From Lingula anatina (Eukaryota; Brachiopoda; Lingulata; Lingulida; Lingulidae), in contig NW_019774090.1 of the NCBI RefSeq assembly GCF_001039355.2, positions 1 through 21,190 on the forward strand: DNA of 21,190 nucleotides, in the 5' to 3' direction. The position numbers and the translations under genes were made by a program. Below are positions 1-9,447 of the stretch, in pieces. The notes under the pieces are model-generated. The model was given only the letters and a program-made list of their open reading frames with translations. It had not been told where the DNA came from and did not search any database. Each line of letters opens with the position of its first letter. Position 1 is the stretch's first letter.

Positions 1-830
1 ATTTTGTTAAATATAATTACAAGTTTTCTTTGGTTTAACCAAAATTTGTTGATGTAGTAAATTAGTAAAAATCTTGTGTAGATGATTTGTTATGTACATT
101 TTAAAAGTTTTGACATTCATAGCTCATTTGTTTTAATGCAACATAATTGTACTTTATTCCATGGTTTTACCAAATTGTTTTTGTTAGTATAGTCAATTAC
201 AATATATCTTGTGAAGATTATTTTGTATTAATCTTTTGAATGTGACTTTCATTACACACTTTGTTTAAATACAATCAAATTGTATTTTTTATTTGGTTTA
301 ACCAAATTTTGTTCATGTAGCAAATCAGAAAAGAATCTAGTTATTTACTATACAATTTAATATGTGGAATTAATTGCTGATTTTGTTTGAAAACAAACAA
401 ATTGTACTGTATTTATTAGTTAAACTATATTGTTATGATCAAACCATCTGATTGTACTCATATCAGTATATCAAAACAATAAAATTGTTGCAGTTACTAT
501 TTTTGTTTTTATTAAATACAAATCTAAATTGTTTTAGATGACAGTTCCCAGTATGTTACTTAATTAGCAAATATTATCCACACATTTGATACCTTTATGC
601 TCTTTTACCTGGTAAAAAATCTCATTGACAGTAAGTATATTTTACTAGTGCTAACATGGAGACAAAAGGGCCAGTCTTTCTTTAAGCATCAACTTGCACC
701 CTTTTCACATCATGTAGTATGCTTTGTTTGACTGTCCCTCTAGAATTTCAACTCATTTTTTTTCCCCACTACCCTAAACAATGTTTGATTTAACCAAGAA
801 GTCTCTTTACAACTTCTTGATTTAACACAG
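1..830. repeat. Left copy of a long diverged direct repeat, AT-rich
   Basis: This stretch matches about 6040-6790 in the same orientation through many shared blocks in the same order. Examples are the TTTAACCAAATTTTGTT blocks, 'gctgattttgtttga', 'gatacctttatgctc' versus 'gatatctttatgctc', 'gtgctaacatgga' and 'ttttcacatcatgt'. Substitutions and small indels are frequent, so the copies are old. No coding potential is visible. It may be the 3' flank of a tandemly duplicated gene unit or a dispersed repeat family; the window cannot decide. Confidence 0.8.
32..540. repeat. Degenerate tandem repeat, period about 125-132 bp
   Basis: Units open with a GGTTTAACCAAATT-like motif at about 32, 163, 295 and 419. 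Each continues with a 'gttnatgtagtaaatta' block, an 'atcttgtg(a)agat' block, and ends with 'acaatcaaattgta'. Similar units recur in the right copy at about 6144, 6268 and 6390. The array is noncoding and strongly diverged. Confidence 0.75.
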
Positions 831-1072
831 TTCCACTAAGTGTAATGACAGAACAAATATTAGCGGTATGATCAGGTATCATGCCAGTCCCGTCAAGCCA
901 TTACAGCTAAAGGACTTAATCAGAATAGAAATAATCTGTACGTGCTTAAAACTGAGCCTCAGCCCGTGAACCTACTAGTAGACAAGTGGGGGTTGGTTTA
1001 CAGCTAGGATGTAGATACTAAGTTTCCAGAAACTTTGGGGGAAGAATTGCTGTTAGAATGTTGATCCGTAGC

Positions 1073-1182
1073 ACAATCAATCAGTCAAACAGTAAGTCAA
1101 TTAATCAATCAGTCAATCGGCCAGCCTACCAACCAACCAACCAGTCAGTCAATAAGTCAATCAATCGATCAATCAATCATAT
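1073..1182. repeat. Imperfect CAAT/CAGT tetranucleotide repeat
   Basis: A run of about 110 bases is built from CAAT, CAGT and CAAC steps, such as 'caatcaatcagtcaa' and 'ccaaccaaccaaccagt'. It is a degraded microsatellite with no coding role visible. Confidence 0.85.
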
Positions 1183-1343
1183 CGACCATGTTTGACCAGA
1201 CCTATAGATAGTGTACTAGTACTAGTATCAACTAATGCCAATATGGATACACTGCAGTGGCAGATTTAGAGGATCCTGACCCCTTCTTCGGTTTCGTTGT
1301 GGCGAATCTCGTTAAAATGAGATTTTTGACTAGAATTTTGACT

Positions 1344-1364
1344 GGGGGGGGGGGGGGGGGGGGG
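1344..1364. repeat. Poly(G) tract of 21 G
   Basis: An uninterrupted G run follows 'gaattttgact'. Homopolymers of this length are often miscounted in sequencing, so its exact length is uncertain. Confidence 0.9.
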
Positions 1365-2364
1365 CGGATAGTGTGTCCAAAATTTAATAATAAGAAATAG
1401 CATAACAGTCGTTAATTAACCAATACTGTACAAGCTACTGTACATATACATGTAGAGTGCTACTGAGGCTACTACAAATGTACATGATGTACAGGGTAAT
1501 ACAGCGGACTAATGCTGAGTAGAATTGCATTGCCTCCGTTTTCGGTTCAAAAAATGAATACATCAACGCCACAACGAATATATGTATATAATGTTCTACT
1601 TAAGTCAAGCGAACGATGTATATATAACTAACTTCATCATTAGTAGTGGTTTTGGGCAACAATGATGTCACTGCGCACTTGCAGGCTGTTAATTTCACTG
1701 TTGATGAGCGTCATATAACACCTCTAAATTTTAAAATATTTTTACAAATATACAGTACTCAGAATTCACAGAAAGAAAAGCCGGGTTCCCATTTCCGTGG
1801 ATGTAACTATGACAATGGTTATAGACTTTCAAGTCCACGGTTTCAAGTCACATTATTCATTGGATTTTATCCATAAAGCTCACTTGCAAGAGGAGTCGCC
1901 ACCGGAAGCACGCTGTAACTAGGTTATCGTGCAAAGTCAAGTTGTTATTAAGAATAATAGTTTCGCTTAAATGACATTGTCAAATATGTAGTTTACTGAA
2001 ACTACAGAGAATACTTTGTCATAGAATTTTTACTTAAGTCATCCATATTTTTTGTCTGTTCATTAAGTTATTTTACAAAATTTTACATATATATTTTTTA
2101 CTCGTAACTACAATCAAAGGGAGAAAACGAAACCAGTCAAGGGTCGAAAGCGTGACAGGATATGTGGTGCAAAGTCTGCAATCACTGGTTCTGCAATGTT
2201 GGCAAAGCTGTGGCTAAAGATACGTAGAAGTCAGAGTTAGAAAAACTTCATGAATCAGTTGCTTGTTGCGTTTTCTACTTGCATACTTTTTAACTACCTG
2301 TTAAACTCTGCAATACGGTACCCAGTTTAGTTTGCGCGAGTTTGCAAAATACCGAGTAAAAGCC
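1365..2364. other. Noncoding upstream region of the TRIM gene
   Basis: No convincing gene is present. The only open frame, 1646-1876, begins with GTG and encodes nothing recognisable. The promoter and 5' UTR of the TRIM gene should lie towards the right end, but no clear TATA box or splice site could be assigned. The start codon context at 2361-2372 contains ATGGCGGC, which also matches the YY1 core. Confidence 0.5.
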
Positions 2365-4416
2365 ATGGCGGCAGCTGCAGCCAGCTTGGCTGAAGATGAC
2401 GACAGCCTAAGAGCGGTGATAACAGAGCACTTTGTGAATTGCCCTATTTGTTTTAAGGAATATGACGAGCCGACATCGTTGCCATGTCTTCACTCTTACT
2501 GCAAGGGCTGTCTGAAGACGCACGTTGGTGATTTGACCCCAGGGAGAACGTTCTCATGTCCAGTATGCCAGCGGGAGACGCGGGTCCCAACAGAAGGACT
2601 TGAGGGATTCTCTCATAATTTCTACATTGAAAGCCTACAGGACACCTTGCTGCAGCCCCCAAGGAAGAGAACTTGTGGTGCGTGTGCCTTAGCTACAGGG
2701 GCTGTTGTGGATGCGACGTCCAAATGCATCAGTTGCCACGAGTATCTGTGTGAGCAATGTGCCCCTTACCATTGCAGGACCAAGTTCACAAAAGATCATA
2801 AAATCTTCACGCTTGAACAGTTGCGAAGTAAAGAATACAAGGCAGAGATCCAAGAACTGCAGATTTTCCTATGCCCAGACCACAAAGATGAAGCCATTAA
2901 GTACTTCTGTGAAAAGTGTCAGCGACCAATCTGCCGTGACTGCAAGATTTTGCTTCATGATGATCACAAGTGCATTTCTCTTGATGCTGCTGCTGAATCC
3001 GTGACACAAACCCTGCAAACTAAACTTGACCATCTCGAAAAGAAGTTCAAAGAGGAAGATGAGTTGTTGTTGGCTCTCGAGAAGAACACCATTGATGTCG
3101 AGGCAAATATTAAGCAACGGGCAGTACATCTTCACAGTTTGGTTGACCAGCAAGAAAAAGTTCTCATGGAAAAGGTACATGCACAGAAAAAGTCCTTAGA
3201 TATTAGCCTAGAACACCGCAAAACAAATAAAGGTACCGTGGACTTGGTGAAAGGTTTCCTTGGCCATGCTTCACCAGGGGAGCTTCTAATGATGCAGCAG
3301 CAACTGTGCGACCAGATGGACAACCTTCAGTCCAGTTCCAGCTCCAGAAAGATCCCACCACTGCTCTCTTTCCAGCTACAGACCAGGGATGGGGTCGAGG
3401 AAGACCTATTCAAGGGAAAGTGGTTTGGTGATATTGTGGAGGTCCAAAATTTGGAATTTAGAACCACAGAAAAAAAGGAAACTGACATCTGGAACTGGTC
3501 AATGTTGTCGGTGTTAGAGCCTCAAAATGTGGTACAAGATTCTCAAGAAATGATGCAAATGTTGGAAAAACCAAGCTGTGGTGAAGAAAAGGAAGTTAGG
3601 ACCCAGAAAATGAGACCCCCTGCAAGGTGTGTTCAGGAGTTCAACACCAATTGCAAGTACCCTGGTGCCATTGTGGTTACAGGAGACCAAAAGTATGCCA
3701 TTGCAGACTTCAACCGCGAGTCAGGACAGGTTTGTGTTTACCTTCAAACAGGAGAATTTGATGAAGAAATCATTGAAGCAGCAAACAACAATGAGCTTGA
3801 TACAGTACAAGGTCTGTGTCACCTCCCCAGTGGTAGAACTGTCATATCAGATTATGAAAATGATAAAATATTTGTTATGTCAAAACTTTGGAAGCCTGTG
3901 ACAGTTAAGTGTATTGATGGACCATGTGGTGTTGCTGTCAATAGTAAGAATCATATTGCTGTGGCACAAATGCATGATCAGTGTATCACCATGTTTGACA
4001 TTGAGCCTAATGGGAAAATGACTGAAATTTACCTTATAGAACCAGATGATTTCCCAAGTCCATTTTGTCTAGCTTATACAAGTGAAGATTTTCTTGTTGT
4101 AGGCCATGTTAATGATGGCAGGGTTGATATCTTGAGTCCATCTGGTGACATAATTTGTCATTATACAGGCCCTAGTAATGACCTGAAAAAGCCACAGAGT
4201 ATTTGTGTGGATAGATATGACAACATATACATAGCAGATAGGAGGAGGAATTGTATCCACATTATATCTCCAGAGGGGCAGTTTATTCAGTATTTTGAAA
4301 CTGAAATGGGGGGTGTTAGTTTCAGGTTTCCTTGGGGGCTGGCAATTGACCAAGATGGAGACTTGGTTGTAGGGTTATATGGAGGGAAAGTGAAAGTTTT
4401 CTCTTTTCTGGAATAG
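2365..4416 (+). CDS. TRIM-family RING E3 ubiquitin ligase with C-terminal NHL-like propeller
   Basis: The 683-residue protein has the tripartite TRIM order. The RING uses C26, C29, C41, H43, C46, C49, C65 and C68. B-box 1 uses C104, C107, C121, C124, C129, C132, H136 and H145. B-box 2 uses C170, H173, C182, C185, C190, C193, H198 and H201. A coiled coil covers about 210-290. From about 425 to the end lie NHL/beta-propeller-like repeats, clearest at 609-641 (KPQSICVDRYDNIYIAD) and 653-681. All zinc ligands are intact, so ubiquitin ligase activity is expected; the propeller probably binds the substrate. No filamin domain is seen between coiled coil and propeller, unlike TRIM2, TRIM3 and TRIM71. 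The ATG at 2365 is chosen because it has a strong Kozak context (gccATGG); the frame opens 33 bases earlier but without an ATG. The gene is a single exon, as in many expanded invertebrate TRIM sets. Orthology within TRIM2/3/32/56/71-like proteins is not assigned. Confidence 0.95.
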   Translation: MAAAAASLAEDDDSLRAVITEHFVNCPICFKEYDEPTSLPCLHSYCKGCLKTHVGDLTPGRTFSCPVCQRETRVPTEGLEGFSHNFYIESLQDTLLQPPRKRTCGACALATGAVVDATSKCISCHEYLCEQCAPYHCRTKFTKDHKIFTLEQLRSKEYKAEIQELQIFLCPDHKDEAIKYFCEKCQRPICRDCKILLHDDHKCISLDAAAESVTQTLQTKLDHLEKKFKEEDELLLALEKNTIDVEANIKQRAVHLHSLVDQQEKVLMEKVHAQKKSLDISLEHRKTNKGTVDLVKGFLGHASPGELLMMQQQLCDQMDNLQSSSSSRKIPPLLSFQLQTRDGVEEDLFKGKWFGDIVEVQNLEFRTTEKKETDIWNWSMLSVLEPQNVVQDSQEMMQMLEKPSCGEEKEVRTQKMRPPARCVQEFNTNCKYPGAIVVTGDQKYAIADFNRESGQVCVYLQTGEFDEEIIEAANNNELDTVQGLCHLPSGRTVISDYENDKIFVMSKLWKPVTVKCIDGPCGVAVNSKNHIAVAQMHDQCITMFDIEPNGKMTEIYLIEPDDFPSPFCLAYTSEDFLVVGHVNDGRVDILSPSGDIICHYTGPSNDLKKPQSICVDRYDNIYIADRRRNCIHIISPEGQFIQYFETEMGGVSFRFPWGLAIDQDGDLVVGLYGGKVKVFSFLE

Positions 4417-4877
4417 AAAGTAAACTCAAGGAGTTTATGAAATACAAGTATTTAACTGCACAGAAAATAAGAAACAATACATTCAAAATGGTTGTGGATT
4501 TGTGTGATAATGTGTCAATATTCCACGTATTTTACATTTTCCTTTCAAAGACAGACTCATTGGTACTTAAGTGGAGAATACTGATAGTAGGTGGAGAAAC
4601 ACAAAATATAGTGGTAGTATTGTGGGATCTATCAGTGGGTTGTGGAGAAATTGTATGATGTGGGGAGAGGGATAGTACTTATATATATGAATATTATAAC
4701 TATGAACTTGTTTTTTGAATTCCCAAGTTCCTTATTTTTGAGACACTCATAATAATTATAGTTAAAATTGAAGTTTAACTCAAAAACATGTTTATACTAG
4801 TAGATGATTAAGAGCAATTGTTAAATATTTCCAGGTATATGAATTTTTATGTGATAATTTGTGCATTGTGTAGTGCA
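4417..4877 (+). other. TRIM 3' flanking region, probable 3' UTR
   Basis: This AT-rich stretch has no gene. By eye it contains no AATAAA or ATTAAA on the plus strand; the first AATAAA motifs occur at 4943 and 4979, inside the neighbouring element. Poly(A) site use is therefore inferred only. Confidence 0.5.
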
Positions 4878-4879
4878 TA

Positions 4880-5622
4880 AAGGCCCAGTCACAATGTCGG
4901 CGATCTGTCGAGGATTAGTTTTGGCCGGGGGTCGTCGTAGAAAATAAAGAATCCTTGAACAATCCTAGCAATAAGCCTAATAAAAGTGGAGCAGTCACAT
5001 TGTCTGAGATTTTTTCAAGGATTTTGACCCGGTTTTGTCGAAAAATTGTGGGATTAGCCTCCGATCGCCTCCGATTGCATCTTCAAAATCTTCCGTCACA
5101 GCCTCCTGCAGCAAGAGCTTCTCAAACTTTTAGATATCCGGTCGGAGGCGCCCTTATGTACACGTCGATTTACTACGATTCCACCGTACGATTCGTCGGA
5201 GCCGATCACATAAAGCGTACGAATCGTCGCAGGTTGCCTCCGATTCAGTCAGAGGGCGCCGGGGACTACTCGCAGACATTGAATCTCAACCTGATTTTCC
5301 AATCCCACACAGAATATTGCGACTAGTCTCAGATTTTTCGGAGGACGCCTCCAATTAATCGGAGGGCATCGTAGGTCATCGAGAAATTGTGTCTGGAATG
5401 CCCAAAATGGGTGAAAAATCTTGCGAGCAATCTTAAAATTTTAAGTTCAAAGTTGGGGACCGCGACGGGTGTGGCGATGTCTAAAAAATCTGCGACAACC
5501 CGCAGGCGTCCGGAGAGCGCCTCCGACGGGTGCAAAATCGTGAGATCTGTCTCAAGATTTGTTCAAATTTCCCGGGTTTTACCCATCCCCGACACATCGC
5601 AACTGATTTGTGACTGGGCCTT
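4880..5622. mobile_element. 743-bp nonautonomous inverted-repeat DNA transposon (MITE-like)
   Basis: The ends are perfect inverted repeats: AAAGGCCCAGTCACAA at 4879-4894 and its reverse complement at 5608-5623. A second short match follows further in (TGTCGGCGAT against TGTCGGGGAT). TA flanks both sides (4878-4879 and 5623-5624) and is consistent with a TA target duplication, though the repeat ends themselves make this ambiguous. The interior is GC- and CpG-rich with repeated CGCCTCCGAT-like motifs, unlike the surrounding AT-rich DNA. It has no transposase; the 123-residue frame at 4955-5326 is not protein-like. Confidence 0.8.
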
Positions 5623-5624
5623 TA

Positions 5625-6039
5625 ATGTAGACTGCACCAAAGAAAGTACTTGGCAATTCTCTCTCCTTTCTCCCACTTACAAACTATTTCACAAGGTATA
5701 TAGAAAACTGTAGAGTTATGTATAGTTAAATGATTATAACACAGCTGAGAATAGGAATAATTAGCTGCCCAGGATAAACAGTAGAGGTATTGTAACATAA
5801 CATTAACTAGTTCACCATCTGTCTTGCACATTAGTCTAGGACTTGCCCTAAACAAGATCTATGACAACCTAGTAACAATTATCTTAACATGTGACTGTTA
5901 AAGAATTTTTTTTTATCAACCTCCCATCATATTCTAAAAAATATTTAGTTATATTGACTGGAAATGTGTTTCTTCTGTATATGTCCATTTATAAAAATAA
6001 TCATGTTGTCTTAATTGTGTGGTATAATAGTAAAATCTT
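5625..6039. other. AT-rich intergenic DNA without a recognisable feature
   Basis: No open frame, repeat or RNA gene could be supported here. Confidence 0.5.
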
Positions 6040-6790
6040 CAGTTGATTAGTTTGTATATATTTTTTCGATGTAGCTTATTTTGTTGTATAATAAGTTAAG
6101 CATTAGACCTTTTGTAATGCAATCAAATTGTACTTCATTCCATCGTTTAACCAAATTGTTTTGTTAGTGTAGTAATTTAGTGTAAATCTTGTGATGAATA
6201 TTTTGTATAAATCTTTGAAGTTTAACAGTCATTACTCATTGTTTTAATACAAATTGTATTTTTCCTTGGTTTAACCAAATTTTGTTTGTGTAGTAATTTA
6301 GAAAAAAATCTTGCAAAGATGGTTATTTTTTATAATTGGAATTAAATGCTGATTTTGTTTGAATACAATCAAATTGTAATGCACTCCTTGCTTGTACCAG
6401 ATTGTTTTGAGAAATTGTACTTATATTAGTATATTTTAATAAAAAAACATTCAAATTCCTGAAATTACATTTTTTTTATTGAATACACATTTTTTGTATT
6501 AGATTAGATATATGTTATAAATTAAAAAAAAGTATCATCTATCTACTTTGATATCTTTATGCTCCCTTGCCTGGTAAAAAAAAAGAAAAGAAAAAAAATT
6601 ATTGACAGGAAGCATATTTTATACGTGCTAACATGGACCCAAATAGGCCATTCTATGTTTAAGGACCAACTGACACCGTTTTCACATCATGTTGTATAAC
6701 TTCATATTCCACGCCATTTTGAATGGTTCTGACATGTACTTTACACTGATGGGTGTATTACCCCCTTTCACAACTTCTTGTCCAACTGAT
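6040..6790. repeat. Right copy of the long direct repeat flanking the TRIM gene
   Basis: This is the colinear partner of 1-830, in the same orientation and about 6 kb away. It includes the TTTAACCAAATT tandem units (about 6144, 6268 and 6390), 'ttggaattaaatgctgattttgtttgaa' in diverged form, 'gatatctttatgctc', 'gtgctaacatgga' and 'ttttcacatcatgt'. It carries a local A-rich insertion at about 6577-6599. Confidence 0.8.
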
Positions 6791-6810
6791 TCCTCCAGTA
6801 AATCAACTTG

Positions 6811-6947
6811 GGCCCCATAACTCGAAAGCATGGCGCATTGCAACCGAGCGCAAGCATCTCGATTCCATAACTAGCCCCATCTAATACATTGTAGCCTCTA
6901 TATGATATTGCTATTCGCAATACGCGATACTTTCGAGTTACCAGGCC
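6811..6947. mobile_element. 137-bp inverted-repeat MITE with TTG target duplication
   Basis: The left end GGCCCCATAACTCGAAAG continues to CATGGCGCATTGC. It matches the reverse complement of the right end (GGCCTGGTAACTCGAAAG continuing to TATCGCGTATTGC) over about 31 bases with several mismatches. A TTG trinucleotide lies directly outside both ends (6808-6810 and 6948-6950). There is no coding capacity. A 3-bp duplication suggests the PIF/Harbinger group; that placement is inferred. Confidence 0.7.
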
Positions 6948-6950
6948 TTG

Positions 6951-8330
6951 GTTTACTACCTTGAACGAAGATATTAGGTTGTCCATCTCTGATTAGGGTG
7001 CAACAGAAAAGTGTACTGCATGCTGCGTATTGGGTCCGAGAGGTACAGGTACATGTAATATGTTGATATATAGTCAAAGCTAGTATCAGTATGGTCCAAA
7101 ATGACTAGAGAAAACTTTCCCATTCTAAACAAGACAAGTTAATCTCACCATCGAGTCATTTCACATGTTTATCAAAAGTTGACATATATATTCTTTATCA
7201 TGCAGACTTTAAATATTTCAGGACAAATATAGATTTAATTATTTTTTCAAACAAATAAATCATGACTCAACTTTTTCATGTAAATTGTACATGCTGCCTG
7301 GAATCTTAGTTACCCCACCACATGATAAGACTTCTCCTTTGTGTTTAGATTTACAGAAATATTGAACAATAATAAATAAAATTCAATAGTGTGAAAGCTT
7401 TCTTGAATGTGATAGCCTGCTGAAAGAAAGAAATTGGAGAAGTTGGATAACAAACTGTAACATATGTTGGAAAGTAAAAGACATGCTTTTGACACCAAAG
7501 AGTAAATGGTATTCTCCACTCACTATTCTTTTTCTTTACAACTGAAAGATTTTTCACATATAACAGTGCCTTACAAGCTTATTCAGTAAAATAAAAGTTC
7601 AAAAATCTTCATTTTACTTTGGATCTCTTGTTGCTTATTTACCATTTCTTAAAATATAAGAATTCTTCATGGTTTTAGAAATCAAAATATTTGTAATTGG
7701 CCAGAGACTTTCAGCAGCCACAGTTTACCGAAAAATTACTCTGTACTGGAAATTAAAGAAAAAAGTCAACAATACTGGGATTAAGTCAGTACAGAGAATT
7801 CTGTCAATTTTTTAAAATTATTTCTAACAACATATATATTATCTAATATAATATATATCAAAATTAAATATCTATATGTTCGACCATGTTTTTTTTTAAT
7901 ACATATATTTTGTCTCATTATGTGAATGCTTGTAATTGATACAAGCTCAGTGGGTCTAAAATGATTTACTGCCTTGGTGAGTTGTTTGTTTGTAGCCAGC
8001 ACAAATAAATATTAGTGCACACAACAATTCCTGAGCTGTGCAACAAAAGCATCACTTGCAGAAGCCACTGATAAAGATTCCTTTAATTTATAACTGAAGA
8101 ATATTTCTCTTCATTGAACAATTCACTGTTGGTATTATACAAAACTTTTTCCTCTGACATCACAAAGGCATAACCCGACTATGTGTTCAACAAATTAAAG
8201 TAAAAGAGTTCATCTCCTCTTAAATCAGTGGTTTACACATGAATTTGAAAGAGACCATCCAAATTATCCTATGAGTAGAAGAACTGGCCACATTCCTGAC
8301 TGGGTGTGTAGCAGGAACATGGGTCTAGGT
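6951..8330. other. AT-rich intergenic DNA, including the probable 3' UTR of the MAJIN-like gene
   Basis: No gene is supported. The part next to 8331 should be the 3' UTR of the minus-strand gene. A possible poly(A) signal on the minus strand is ATTAAA (plus-strand TTTAAT at 8082-8087), about 245 bases past the stop codon. The rest shows only AT-rich short frames. Confidence 0.45.
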
Positions 8331-8532
8331 TCACTGGCCATCTCCCTGAATCATTCTTTTCACTGGGGTCACGAAGGCATCCATCACATTTTTTAGAAAA
8401 GACTTTCGGCTTGCATTCCCTTGATTGTCAGTCTTGGACAGATCTGGCACAGGAACAGGATCTGACCTGAGAAAATTAAGACAAGAACTGCATTAGTGTT
8501 TGATTGAAATATGTTGTCCTTAAAGGTCATCT

Positions 8533-8595
<63 letters not shown>

Positions 8596-9384
8596 TGGAT
8601 GGAGTCACGAGTGATGAGTGTTTTAGTATACCTTGCCAGTTGCTGCAATTTCATATCCTCTTGCAGCTCCTCTACTTCTATGATGTGACGATCAGGACGC
8701 ATTCTCCTAGAACTAGACCTTAGGTTATACATGCTGTCAGTGTCAGAAAGCACTGCTGGTGTGGACTTGGATTTTCTTGGTGAGCTGCGACCTGGTGGTG
8801 GCTGTAGCTGTACTCTGGTCCCTTTGTGTTTGATGACTGACGAGTTCTGCATTCGATTCTCTTGAACTTCAACGTGATTCAAAGACCTTTGTCTTTCCAG
8901 AGCCACATTTCTATTGCTTTTATCAGACAACTTGTGCTTCACATGAGAGCTCACTGAAAATGCATCAGCTTTATTTCTCATGGAGTCTGTAGTCAAAGAA
9001 ACAGCCCTTGTAATATGTGCCTTGTTCTTGCTGAGTGGATGCTTTTTAATCCTTAATTTTACAGATCTCGTTTCCAATTTGTCGCTTTTAGTGCTTGAAT
9101 CCCTAGAAGAGTTGCATCTGTTTCTTAAGGAGAATCTGTTTTTAATCTTAGCACTTCCAGGATGTCTAGAACTCGCTGGACCCTCACTATTTCTATTTTT
9201 CAGGGGATTGCCTGTAAGCTTCCTATGTGCTTTTTCCTTAGTTTTCCACCTCCCAAAATATGCCACATCCCTCTCATTAACTTTGCCTCTGCTATTTCTA
9301 GATGAAAGAGCTCTGTTCTTCAATATCACCTTCTCTCTNCTGCATTAGTGTTTGATTGAAATATGTTGTCCTTAAAGGTCATCT

Positions 9385-9447
<63 letters not shown>

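Noticed and set aside
32-540. CRISPR-like array
   Set aside because: Units are long, diverged and lack constant repeats with unique spacers; the DNA is animal.
1646-1876. 76-residue open frame upstream of TRIM
   Set aside because: It starts with GTG, has no homology I can recognise and no splice context.
2332-2364. Eleven-residue N-terminal extension of the TRIM protein
   Set aside because: It would start at TTG. The ATG at 2365 has a strong Kozak context and begins a typical TRIM N-terminus.
4955-5326. 123-residue open frame
   Set aside because: It lies inside the inverted-repeat element and has no recognisable protein pattern; the element's high GC content alone lengthens open frames.
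8520-9329. A second, shorter gene copy of the MAJIN-like protein
   Set aside because: It lies wholly in the exact 851-bp artefactual duplicate next to the N and has no start exon of its own.
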